Source: Candidatus Roizmanbacteria bacterium CG11_big_fil_rev_8_21_14_0_20_36_8 (GTDB lineage Bacteria > Patescibacteriota > Microgenomatia > UBA1406 > GWC2-37-13). Taken from it: a stretch of DNA of 7,728 nucleotides. Below the pieces are notes generated by a model. It had not been told where the DNA came from, did no database searches, and saw nothing but the letters and a program-made list of their open reading frames with translations. Position numbers and translations under genes: made by a program. The first letter of the stretch is position 1, and every line of letters begins with the position of its first letter. The DNA lies in assembly GCA_002796045.1 (NCBI GenBank), contig PCVM01000060.1, positions 1 to 7,728 of the forward strand. The letters run 5' to 3'. Of the stretch, positions 1-5,105 are shown piece after piece.

Positions 1-33
1 TCCCTAATATCTCTCATTTAACTGTCTACTAAA

Positions 34-519
34 TTAGGTACTTGACATGACATCATTAAACATTAAGTCTTTTGGAATCCTATTCTCGTAACAGTTTGTG
101 CGATCAGTAATTCTATATACCCTAATAAACAGCATTTGAAGTTTGTCTATATAATCTTTCTTCTCGCTGGTTAAAGGCTTACCAGACATGGCATATAAAT
201 ATACACATCTGCCAATAACATCTTTTGGGTTAAGATCCAATAATCCTATTTTATGAACACTTGGATCATTTAAAAGATAATAATACTCTGGTTCTGAGTT
301 GTCGGCGTAAGTAGCTAAAACAAGATTTGATAAAGATGTGAATCCTTTACTTGTGTATTTTTCTAAAGCTAGGTTTTTATCATAATCGTTTATTTCAACA
401 ATAACTCCAGAAATATTTTTAAAATTCTTGTCTTCCCATCCCCAATCACTATATATTTGGCCTTTTTGTTTAATTTGGTAAACCAGTAAAGTTAAATATC
501 CTACAATAATGGCTATCAC
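34..519 (-). CDS. Hypothetical membrane-anchored protein, second gene of a two-gene operon
   Basis: I do not recognise this 161-aa protein. Its N-terminus (IAIIVGYLTLLVY, about residues 2-14) is a hydrophobic segment followed by lysines (QIKQK), consistent with one membrane anchor and the remaining ~140 residues as a soluble domain. That domain is mixed alpha/beta in character, with many acidic and tyrosine residues and no motif I can name. The start is uncertain: the frame has no ATG, and the GTG at 517-519 is the best ordinary start. The frame stays open upstream to the TAA at 544-546, so a CTG (526-528) or an AT-rich non-standard start would lengthen the hydrophobic segment (it would add IINLSC). 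No Shine-Dalgarno site is visible. It lies 24 bp after the preceding gene on the same strand, so co-transcription is likely. The TAA stop is at 34-36. Confidence 0.65.
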   Translation of the reverse strand: MIAIIVGYLTLLVYQIKQKGQIYSDWGWEDKNFKNISGVIVEINDYDKNLALEKYTSKGFTSLSNLVLATYADNSEPEYYYLLNDPSVHKIGLLDLNPKDVIGRCVYLYAMSGKPLTSEKKDYIDKLQMLFIRVYRITDRTNCYENRIPKDLMFNDVMSST

Positions 520-543
520 ACAAGACAGATTGATAATATAATT

Positions 544-1101
544 TTATTTTTCATTTTGAACCAATGTTAATTTTGTACTTACGAAATCCTTGAATTCGTT
601 ATCATCTAAATAGATATAAACAAAACTTTCGTGAGAAATTACGTGGCCTATTACTTCATTGTTATTATAAAAGACAGGATTTTCTAAATAACTTAAGATA
701 TTGTCTCCAGTAGAATTTGAACAAACCAATGTTTGCTTGTTTATTATCTCTTTTAAATTGTTTGATAATTTATATCTATAATGTTTAAATCGTTGGTTGG
801 TTTCATGTTCAATTAAACACATTGTTGTATCTACATAGGTTTTAACAAAGTCTTCTTTTATTAGTTCAATAGATTCATTTGTTTTTTTATCAACTAAATT
901 TCTATTGGTGTGGAAAAAAGGCCATTTGAAATTCATAAAAAGTGAAATTTCAGGTGAATTTGTAAATTCAACAAAATTAGAGTTTTTAAGAAAATAACTT
1001 CTTAGCTTGCCCTCAAGTTTTTTGGCCTTCGCAACATCATCTTTTTTTGCTTTGTATGTATTAATAACTGCTAATTCGGCTAGGTAAAGTGTTTTGTCCA
1101 T
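544..1101 (-). CDS. Hypothetical soluble protein, first gene of a two-gene operon
   Basis: This is an unrecognised 185-aa protein with no evident signal peptide or membrane segment. Residues 1-40 are alanine-, lysine- and glutamate-rich and probably helical (LAELAVINTYKAKKDDVAKA). The middle has an aromatic patch (MNFKWPFFHTNRN) and the C-terminal part looks beta-rich (VIGHVISHESFVYIYLDD). No catalytic motif is apparent. The ATG at 1099-1101 is supported by a -10-like TATTAT just 6 nt upstream, which would give a leaderless mRNA beginning at or next to the A of ATG; there is no ribosome-binding site. The membrane-anchored gene follows 24 bp downstream, so the two products may act together, but this is inferred from position only. 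Confidence 0.7.
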   Translation of the reverse strand: MDKTLYLAELAVINTYKAKKDDVAKAKKLEGKLRSYFLKNSNFVEFTNSPEISLFMNFKWPFFHTNRNLVDKKTNESIELIKEDFVKTYVDTTMCLIEHETNQRFKHYRYKLSNNLKEIINKQTLVCSNSTGDNILSYLENPVFYNNNEVIGHVISHESFVYIYLDDNEFKDFVSTKLTLVQNEK

Positions 1102-1107
1102 AGTTTA

Positions 1108-1113
1108 ATAATA
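1108..1113 (-). promoter_or_regulatory. -10 box for the two-gene operon, leaderless type
   Basis: On the minus strand TATTAT is followed by TAAACT and then the ATG at 1101. The expected start of transcription, 6-7 nt after the box, falls on the start codon. No convincing -35 element is visible at normal spacing. Confidence 0.4.
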
Positions 1114-1248
1114 CTCTTTTTACTAGGACAATCTACAATATTATTAGGGGTATTCACCCATCTTAATCTATTTCACATCCTCTCTCAGGTGTAACTTGAT
1201 AAAGATGAAAGGGCACAAGATTTTGAAAGAGTCAGAGTAAGTTATACT

Positions 1249-1291
1249 AATCCGTGGGTAGTTGCCAACAGCTACCTGCGGATTTTTTTTT
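1249..1291 (+). terminator. Strong Rho-independent terminator on the plus strand with no visible gene upstream
   Basis: Positions 1249-1264 pair with 1269-1284 in an almost uninterrupted 16-bp stem (three G-T wobbles) closed by the tetraloop CCAA, followed by a run of T to 1291. The T run lies on the plus strand only; on the minus strand an A run precedes the stem. It therefore does not serve the neighbouring minus-strand genes. Just upstream are a -10-like TATACT (1243-1248) and an 11-codon reading frame (ATG at 1205 to TAA at 1238-1240, MKGHKILKESE). The rest of the 1102-1307 gap contains only the operon promoter. It could end a small RNA or be left over from a lost gene. Confidence 0.75.
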
Positions 1292-1307
1292 GTAAAAACT
1301 TGTCATG

Positions 1308-1864
1308 TTATTCAAAAGATCTTACTAAGCTTACTAGCAATGGAAATTTTTTGTATGGCTGTTTAAATGCATCGGAGCCCATATGACCTTGTCTATGTCT
1401 AATAATAAGATCTCCGCCTAATTTCTTGAAAATCTTTAGTCCTGCAACATCATTGCATCCCCAAGGATCGTTGTCTGAATTAATAATAATTGTATGTTCA
1501 CAGTTATTATTAATTTTATTCCAATTATATTTATCTTGAAGAATTGGCTCTTTTTCAATATCAAGATCGTTTGGCTCTGAAAATGCTGCAACCATAATAG
1601 CTAATTTTACTTTCACTTCCAAATTCTCCAAAATACTTAAAATCAATGGATTGCCTGCAGAATGACCAATCAAAACAGAATCTTGGTCATATTTTCTGTT
1701 TTCTAGGGCAAATGGTAACCATTTTTTAATGTCTGGGTTATCGGTATCAGGAAGTTGAGGTAACCAAACATCATAACCAATTTTTTCAAGTTCTTTTTTA
1801 AGTATGGGTGCCAAAAATGATTTGGTGTTCCACCTGTACCATGGAATATAGCTGCGTTTTTCAT
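1308..1864 (-). pseudogene. RBBP9/YdeN-like serine hydrolase, broken by a one-base frameshift
   Basis: This is a small alpha/beta hydrolase. The main frame, from about 1814, shows the nucleophile elbow GHSAG (Ser at residue 52 of that frame), the acid in SDNDPWG (Asp116) and the catalytic His in GHMG (His144), in the spacing of the RBBP9/YdeN family. Enzymes of this family are serine esterases or hydrolases of uncertain natural substrate. The N-terminus is in another frame: the ATG at 1862-1864 gives MKNAAIFHGTGGTPNHFW, with the family's HGTGG turn, and a -10 box TATAAT lies just upstream. The frames meet at a run of six A on the minus strand (1794-1799); a seventh A would give ...HPYLKKELEKIGYDVW and a protein of about 185 aa, the usual family length. 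The TTG at 1812-1814 is not the natural start. The break may be a real mutation, slippage expression or a sequencing error in a homopolymer. Confidence 0.8.
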
Positions 1865-1877
1865 AATCTTTAAAAAC

Positions 1878-1883
1878 ATTATA
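1878..1883 (-). promoter_or_regulatory. Promoter -10 box of the hydrolase gene
   Basis: This is a perfect TATAAT on the minus strand with a weak -35 candidate TTCATA 16 bp upstream. The predicted transcript starts about 7 nt before the ATG at 1864, which supports that upstream start for the hydrolase. Confidence 0.5.
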
Positions 1884-1980
1884 CTATTCTTTGAACTGAT
1901 ATGAATAAATTCTCCGCTCCTTCTTCCTCTATCCCCCCATATATAGTATATGTGAGGAAATAAGTTTCTTTCTTATTTAT

Positions 1981-2055
1981 AATGCTCGCTTAAAACCCCG
2001 ATCGTTAGATCGTGGGATAAAGGGATATTCCGTTTAAACTCGCGAAGCGAGCATT
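1981..2055. repeat. Palindromic element: 11-bp outer inverted repeat enclosing two hairpins
   Basis: AATGCTCGCTT (1981-1991) is exactly complementary to AAGCGAGCATT (2045-2055). Inside, CCCCGATC (1996-2003) and GATCGTGGG (2008-2016) form a hairpin with loop GTTA and one bulged T, and CTCGCGAAGCGAG (2039-2051) is itself a small hairpin competing with the outer pairing. The 15 bases 2039-2053 reappear inverted at 6276-6290. The 1865-2156 stretch has no gene; apart from the hydrolase promoter it holds this block and the adjacent 2062-2085 hairpin. The layout resembles REP-like or IS200/IS605-end palindromes, but no Y1 transposase is present here. Confidence 0.65.
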
Positions 2056-2061
2056 TCAGCA

Positions 2062-2085
2062 TACCCCGACCGTAAGGTCGGGGTA
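2062..2085. repeat. Perfect 10-bp hairpin with GTAA tetraloop
   Basis: TACCCCGACC (2062-2071) pairs perfectly with GGTCGGGGTA (2076-2085) around the GNRA-type loop GTAA. It sits 6 bp from the preceding palindromic block and probably belongs to the same element. There is no T run on either side, so it is not an ordinary intrinsic terminator. A GTAG tetranucleotide overlaps its right edge (2083-2086), reminiscent of the GTAG beside bacterial REP hairpins. Confidence 0.6.
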
Positions 2086-2146
2086 GTTGATAAGAATAAA
2101 GAGACTACAAACTTATGCTAATTATAGCGTATACAAGGCAAAAAGA

Positions 2147-2175
2147 AATAAAAGAATACCCTAGTCGGCTAGGGT
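2147..2175 (-). terminator. Intrinsic terminator of the small membrane protein gene
   Basis: ACCCTAG (2158-2164) and CTAGGGT (2169-2175) form a perfect 7-bp stem with loop TCGG, starting 5 bp after the stop codon at 2181. On the minus strand the stem is followed by a U-rich stretch (ATTCTTTTATTTC), as expected for a terminator of the minus-strand gene. Confidence 0.65.
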
Positions 2176-2180
2176 GATTT

Positions 2181-2444
2181 TCACTTATTCAATTTTATCC
2201 ACCAAGTTTTGAAAAAAGGTAAAGATAGGGTTGATAGACTAAATCCTAGCGCAGGGATTACGGCGTTAATTAAGGGGTTTTCTACGCCAATTGCCCACAT
2301 GTAGATACCGATTGAAGCATATGTAAATAGAACAATAAGTGCTCTGCGAGTGTAGCTACCCTCCCATGCTTTATCAATTTCTACTTTCTTATTTCGATTT
2401 TCGATTACTTCAATTCTTTTGATTAAGGCTTCAGTTGTTGTCAT
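2181..2444 (-). CDS. Small two-helix membrane protein of unknown function
   Basis: The 87-aa protein has a charged, probably helical N-terminus (residues 1-28, ending in the WEGSYTRR segment), then two hydrophobic segments, about 33-54 and 56-80. The second carries a small-residue-rich stretch (PALGFSLSTLSLPF). I recall proteins of this type, with a D-K-A-W-E...RR motif before two membrane helices and an L-S-T-L-S-L-P motif, as frequent hypothetical proteins in Patescibacteria; this is recollection, not a search. The ATG at 2442-2444 is preceded on the minus strand by AT-rich -10-like sequence (TAATAT at 2453-2458) and no ribosome-binding site, suggesting a leaderless mRNA. A terminator follows directly. 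Function unknown. Confidence 0.75.
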   Translation of the reverse strand: MTTTEALIKRIEVIENRNKKVEIDKAWEGSYTRRALIVLFTYASIGIYMWAIGVENPLINAVIPALGFSLSTLSLPFFKTWWIKLNK

Positions 2445-2529
2445 ATAAATATATATTACTGCAAATGTGTACTAATTCCAAAAGGGAGATCATTTCATCT
2501 GTTCAAAAAAGTTCTCGCTGGGTAATGGT

Positions 2530-2541
2530 TGTCCAGCCCCC
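2530..2541. repeat. Left terminal inverted repeat of the IS3 element
   Basis: TGTCCAGCCCCC matches the complement of the right end at 3795-3806 base for base. A -10-like TATACT follows at 2544-2549. Confidence 0.9.
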
Positions 2542-2607
2542 GCTATACTACATAGGTGATTAAGGGACACATAACACGTGTGGCCTAGTTACTGAAAGGG
2601 GGTTTGT

Positions 2608-2925
2608 ATGTCGTCAATTACGAGGCGGACGTTTACGTCGCAGCAGAAGCTGCAAGTAGTTTTGGAAAGCCTGCAGCGAGATACCACCATTGAGGCAGTT
2701 TGTCGCAAGTATGCCGTTACTCGCTCGGTGGTTAATCGCTGGAGAGATGAATTCTTCAAGCAAGCCGAAACGCTGTTTGCTGACAAACGCAGTCCATCGG
2801 CTCGTGCTATTTCCCAAGGCTACGAACCAGGACAATCACCAGAAGAGCTCAAACGCATCATTGGTGAGTATGCGACCCAACTGGAGATACTAAAAAAAGC
2901 CGGGGGGTTGTTAAGAGTAGCGTAG
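2608..2925 (+). CDS. IS3-family OrfA, helix-turn-helix DNA-binding protein
   Basis: OrfA is 105 aa. Residues ~9-50 (FTSQQKLQVVLESL...EAVCRKYAVTRSVVNRWRDEF) form the HTH_Tnp_1-type helix-turn-helix that binds the IS ends. The C-terminal part (PEELKRIIGEYATQLEILKK) is the leucine-zipper-like coiled coil through which OrfA and OrfAB pair. In IS3 elements OrfA alone is a regulator and OrfAB is the transposase. The ATG at 2608 has GGGGG five bases upstream (after GAAA), a good ribosome-binding site. Translation in frame continues past the slippery A7 and stops at the TAG at 2923-2925, inside the predicted frameshift structure. Confidence 0.9.
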   Translation: MSSITRRTFTSQQKLQVVLESLQRDTTIEAVCRKYAVTRSVVNRWRDEFFKQAETLFADKRSPSARAISQGYEPGQSPEELKRIIGEYATQLEILKKAGGLLRVA

Positions 2926-3791
2926 CTGGGCGTAAACTGGTCGCCTACCAGCTTCTCGCTGACAACCCGACGTATACCAAATCAATCATTGCTCGAGCAC
3001 TCCTGTTCTCCAGAGAGTCCTGGTACTACCACTCAAGGCTGGAGTACAAAGACAAACAGTTATCTACACAAATTACTAAGTTGCATGATGATATTGATGA
3101 CACTTTAGGTCACAAGAAGTTGGCACCTCTCCTTGGCACCAACAAGAAGCGAGTGCTACGAGTGATGAACAAATATGGTATCAAGGCAAGAAGAAGGAGT
3201 AAGAAATATCACTATCATGGTAAAACCACCATCGCTCAGCCCAACCGAGCTAATGAACCAGATATGAAAGAATCATTTGACCTGGGTATTGTTTTCTCCG
3301 ACATGTTTGAGTTTAGACTACTGGATGGATCAATTCTGCGAGGTTGTTTTGCCCTACTCAAACAAACCAGACAAATCTTGTCACTCATCTTTGACTACAG
3401 TATGAAAGCTAACTTGGTACATGCCACCATTAACAGCATGAGTGAACAGGATGATCTCTACATCTGGCACACTGATCAAGGCAAACAGTATGGAGCAGGA
3501 AAAACCATTGACCTCGTGATTGAGAAGGGATTACTTCCCAGTATGAGTAGGGCTGGAACACCCACTGACAATCCTTACGCCGAGAGATTCGTTGGTCAAT
3601 TCAAACACGCGGTAGTGAGAAGACAGAAGTATCCAGATCTTGGCTCGTTTCTTTACCAAGCAGAAAAGTGGATTAACTTCTACAATGAGGCGAGGCCTCA
3701 TGAAGGGACAGAGATGCTCAGTCCCAATCAGTATGCACTCAAATATGGTTGGAAGACTGTCCCGTATATCACTCAATTAACTGTGCAGTAA
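2608..3791 (+). CDS. IS3-family OrfAB transposase made by -1 frameshift (join at 2898)
   Basis: The coding path is 2608-2898 joined to 2898-3791, with base 2898 read twice, giving about 394 aa. The orfB part begins SRGVVKSSVAGRKLVAYQLL, contains an HTH_21-like region (LHDDIDDTLGHKKLAPLLG) and then the rve/DDE catalytic core: first Asp in FSDMFEF, second Asp in HTDQGKQYG, then the typical SMSRAGTPTDNPYAERFVGQFK block with the catalytic Glu in AERF. The end (FYNEARPHEGTEMLSPNQYALKYGWK) is the usual IS3 tail. No stop interrupts the frame before the TAA at 3789-3791, and all three catalytic residues are present, so the enzyme looks functional. The TTG at 3081 is an arbitrary internal start; orfB is open from the shift site on. 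Confidence 0.88.
2883..2968 (+). promoter_or_regulatory. Programmed -1 ribosomal frameshift signal: A7 slippery run plus branched stem-loop
   Basis: The heptamer A AAA AAA (2892-2898) is in the correct phase with orfA codons. A Shine-Dalgarno-like GGAG lies just upstream (2883-2886). Six bases downstream, GGGTTGTT (2905-2912) pairs with GACAACCC (2961-2968), one pair a wobble. Inside it, AGCG (2919-2922) pairs with CGCT (2957-2960), and AGCTGG (2924-2929) pairs with CCAGCT (2948-2953), continued by GCG/CGC. The result is a long structured stem whose base sits at the distance typical of stimulatory structures. Confidence 0.75.
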
Positions 3792-3794
3792 ATT

Positions 3795-3806
3795 GGGGGC
3801 TGGACA
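3795..3806. repeat. Right terminal inverted repeat of the IS3 element
   Basis: GGGGGCTGGACA is the exact complement of the left end. Its last six bases, TGGACA, resemble a -35 box pointing out of the element. Confidence 0.9.
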
Positions 3807-3868
3807 TTTTATTAGGCAACTTTGGAGAGAAGTATATCAAAGCCTATAGGGAATGGGAAGGGAAATGA
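3807..3868 (+). pseudogene. Possible 3' remnant of a gene cut by the IS element
   Basis: Directly after the right IS end, one frame reads LLGNFGEKYIKAYREWEGK and stops at the TGA at 3866-3868. The FGEKYIKAYREW pattern resembles the C-terminal FGEEY..Y motif of isoprenylcysteine methyltransferase-like membrane enzymes, but at 19 codons the resemblance is weak. No matching N-terminal part is seen left of the IS (2445-2529), which fits the missing target duplication if an adjacent deletion removed it. Confidence 0.3.
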
Positions 3869-3883
3869 CTTTAGAATTAGAAA

Positions 3884-4609
3884 ATGAAAATTCTGAAATT
3901 TATAAATATGCTGTTAAAATGTAAGAAAGATATGAAAACTAAACATCAGCTAGAACTCAATACCCTCATTTTTTTCTTTATGCTTGGCATCGGGCAACTA
4001 GTACCTGATACATATTTTGGCAACTTCATGAAACTACAACAGGTTTTGGAACTACTTCTTTTTGTTCCTTGGTCGTTATCTATATTATGGATATTAAAAA
4101 ATATTCACCATACCATATATCGAAAAATTGCCGTACTTTTCCTTACAATGTTTGCAGTTGGGTATGGTATGCATACAGTTGCTAACCAGTTGAGCAGTTT
4201 ACCCGCAGAGAGACTATTGAACGACATAATCTATTTTTACGATGAGATTTTAAGTCACTACATTATTTGGGCAAGTTACTTTGGGATAATATTTTTCCTA
4301 ATTTTCTTTAACAATCTAAAAGAAAGCATTAAAGAAAAAGATGTTCTTTTTACTCTTGTTGCTATCTCTCATGGGGGTCTAGTGGCTCTTAGTTGTATAG
4401 AAGCTCAAAGTGTTATTATATTAATAACCTACCTATTAGCACTAGGCATTTTACCCCTCTTAAGGAAGTCATTCTGGAGACAGCTTAAAATCAGCCCGAT
4501 TGGCAATTACTATGTTATTTCTGCAATCACATCTGTGATAATTTTAATATTATGGGGAATAGCTTTTCAGGGCTTTCCTGAACCAAGCACCTTAGGATTG
4601 ATTAAATAG
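3884..4609 (+). CDS. Polytopic (about seven-helix) membrane protein of unknown function
   Basis: This protein is 241 aa from the ATG at 3884, or 225 aa from the ATG at 3932 (MKTKHQ...), which I find equally likely because residues 1-16 look like an extension and a -10-like TATAAA lies at 3901-3906. Hydrophobic segments fall at about 26-45, 54-72, 82-102, 125-143, 154-170, 176-193 and 208-229. Several charged or metal-capable residues lie in or beside helices: His97 (GYGMHTVANQL), Asp120/Glu121/His125 (FYDEILSHY), His163 (ISHGG) and Glu173 (CIEAQ). This suggests an intramembrane active or metal site rather than a simple channel. It does not fit the CREST hydrolase motif pattern well, because the expected HxxxH in the last helix is absent. 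The gene is convergent with the regulator at 4613; only 3 bp separate their stop codons. Confidence 0.7.
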   Translation: MKILKFINMLLKCKKDMKTKHQLELNTLIFFFMLGIGQLVPDTYFGNFMKLQQVLELLLFVPWSLSILWILKNIHHTIYRKIAVLFLTMFAVGYGMHTVANQLSSLPAERLLNDIIYFYDEILSHYIIWASYFGIIFFLIFFNNLKESIKEKDVLFTLVAISHGGLVALSCIEAQSVIILITYLLALGILPLLRKSFWRQLKISPIGNYYVISAITSVIILILWGIAFQGFPEPSTLGLIK

Positions 4610-4612
4610 CAA

Positions 4613-4837
4613 TTAAAACGGCAGAATCTGAGAAGATTTTACTTTTAGTGCCTTAATAATCTTAAACAACTTATCAAAGGTAAAATTGACTTCTCCTCTT
4701 TCAATCATGGCGAAGTAGTTTTCACTTACTCCTGCTAGTGTCGCTAACTCAGATTGAGTGAGCTCTTTTGCAGTTCTGATCTGCTTGATCTTTCGACCTA
4801 TCTCTTCTCTAATTTTGATTTGATCGGGGTTTTCCAT
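4613..4837 (-). CDS. Xre/Cro-C1-type helix-turn-helix regulator
   Basis: This is a 74-aa single-domain protein. Residues 16-66 match the HTH_3 fold: KIKQIRTAKELTQSELATLAGVSENYFAMIERGEVNFTFDKLFKIIKAL, with helix 2 at TQSELATLAG and recognition helix 3 at SENYFAMIERG. Such small regulators usually bind operators as dimers and repress neighbouring or their own promoters. It is divergent from the small gene and recombinase beginning at 4947, and the 109-bp gap holds promoters for both directions, so it is a natural candidate to control the relic integrative element. The ATG at 4835-4837 lies 6 nt from a TATACT box, implying a leaderless mRNA. The 3' end faces the membrane protein gene. Confidence 0.88.
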   Translation of the reverse strand: MENPDQIKIREEIGRKIKQIRTAKELTQSELATLAGVSENYFAMIERGEVNFTFDKLFKIIKALKVKSSQILPF

Positions 4838-4843
4838 ACATGA

Positions 4844-4849
4844 AGTATA
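4844..4849 (-). promoter_or_regulatory. -10 box of the Xre regulator, leaderless type
   Basis: TATACT on the minus strand is followed by six bases and then ATG, putting the expected transcription start on the start codon. No clear -35 element is seen. Confidence 0.45.
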
Positions 4850-4882
4850 ACATTAAACAATAAAAAGAATGAAAATTTGCTA

Positions 4883-4909
4883 TTGACACTATCAGTATAT
4901 TTATATAAA
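4883..4909 (+). promoter_or_regulatory. Candidate promoter for the small gene and recombinase
   Basis: A perfect TTGACA (4883-4888) is followed after 15 bp by TATAAA (4904-4909). The spacing is short. Alternative -10 boxes are TATACA at 4917-4922 and TAAAAT at 4929-4934, the last again close to the start at 4947. Confidence 0.35.
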
Positions 4910-4946
4910 CCATCATTATACACATAGTTAAAATACGCAATTTGAT

Positions 4947-5105
4947 ATGAAAAAAGTCAAAGGAAAAGTTGAAAAAACAGATAAAACCAGAGTAAAAGTA
5001 TGTGAACTTTCTACCGAAGAAAGACTGACTATAGTAGCAAATTTACTCATTGATAAATTGATCGATAAGTACGGTACAAATTTAGCAAATGTAGCAAAGA
5101 GATGA
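4947..5105 (+). CDS. 52-aa small protein, translationally coupled to the recombinase
   Basis: This short gene runs from ATG at 4947 to TGA at 5103-5105. The N-terminal half is lysine-rich (MKKVKGKVEKTDKTRVKV). The C-terminal half (LSTEERLTIVANLLIDKLIDKYGTNL) should form amphipathic helices. The stop overlaps the recombinase start as ATGA (5102-5105), a classic arrangement for translational coupling, which also supports this reading frame being real. No function can be assigned; small proteins just ahead of serine recombinases are commonly thought to be accessory or regulatory. Unlike the recombinase, it shows no damage. Confidence 0.6.
   Translation: MKKVKGKVEKTDKTRVKVCELSTEERLTIVANLLIDKLIDKYGTNLANVAKR

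Larger units (their letters stand above)
2530..3806 (+). mobile_element. IS3-family insertion sequence, 1277 bp, apparently complete
   Basis: The element is bounded by perfect 12-bp terminal inverted repeats that begin TG and end CA, as usual for IS3. It contains orfA (HTH protein) and orfB (DDE integrase-like transposase) in the -1 frame relation typical of the family, with a slippery A run between them. Its base composition is visibly less AT-rich than its surroundings and orfA has a strong Shine-Dalgarno-like GGGGG, unlike the neighbouring genes; both suggest acquisition from outside. No 3-4 bp target duplication is seen: the left flank is GGT and the right flank TTT. An adjacent deletion or a rearrangement between copies could explain this. 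Both genes and both ends look intact, so mobility is plausible. Confidence 0.92.

Noticed and set aside
1..38. CCTAAT/ATTAGG repeat around the end of the first gene as a terminator
   Set aside because: It has only 6 bp with a 24-nt loop and no T run.
1812..1814. TTG as a natural start of the hydrolase
   Set aside because: The HGTGG-containing N-terminus is present upstream in another frame with its own ATG and promoter, so this is an artefact of the frameshift.
1981..2085. CRISPR-like array
   Set aside because: There are inverted hairpins but no regularly spaced direct repeats with unique spacers.
2445..2529. N-terminal half of a gene split by the IS
   Set aside because: All plus-strand frames contain stops or lack a start, and none matches the remnant on the right side; only the promoter of the minus-strand gene is supported.
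2589..2893. Open frames on both strands overlapping orfA
   Set aside because: They lie inside the transposase gene, have no motif or separate signals and reflect its base composition.
3531..3776. 81-aa minus-strand frame opposite orfB
   Set aside because: It lies antisense to the conserved catalytic end of the transposase.
3870..3901. Imperfect inverted repeat (TTTAGAATT / AAATTCTGAAA) before the membrane protein
   Set aside because: It is short, AT-rich and mismatched, as expected by chance.
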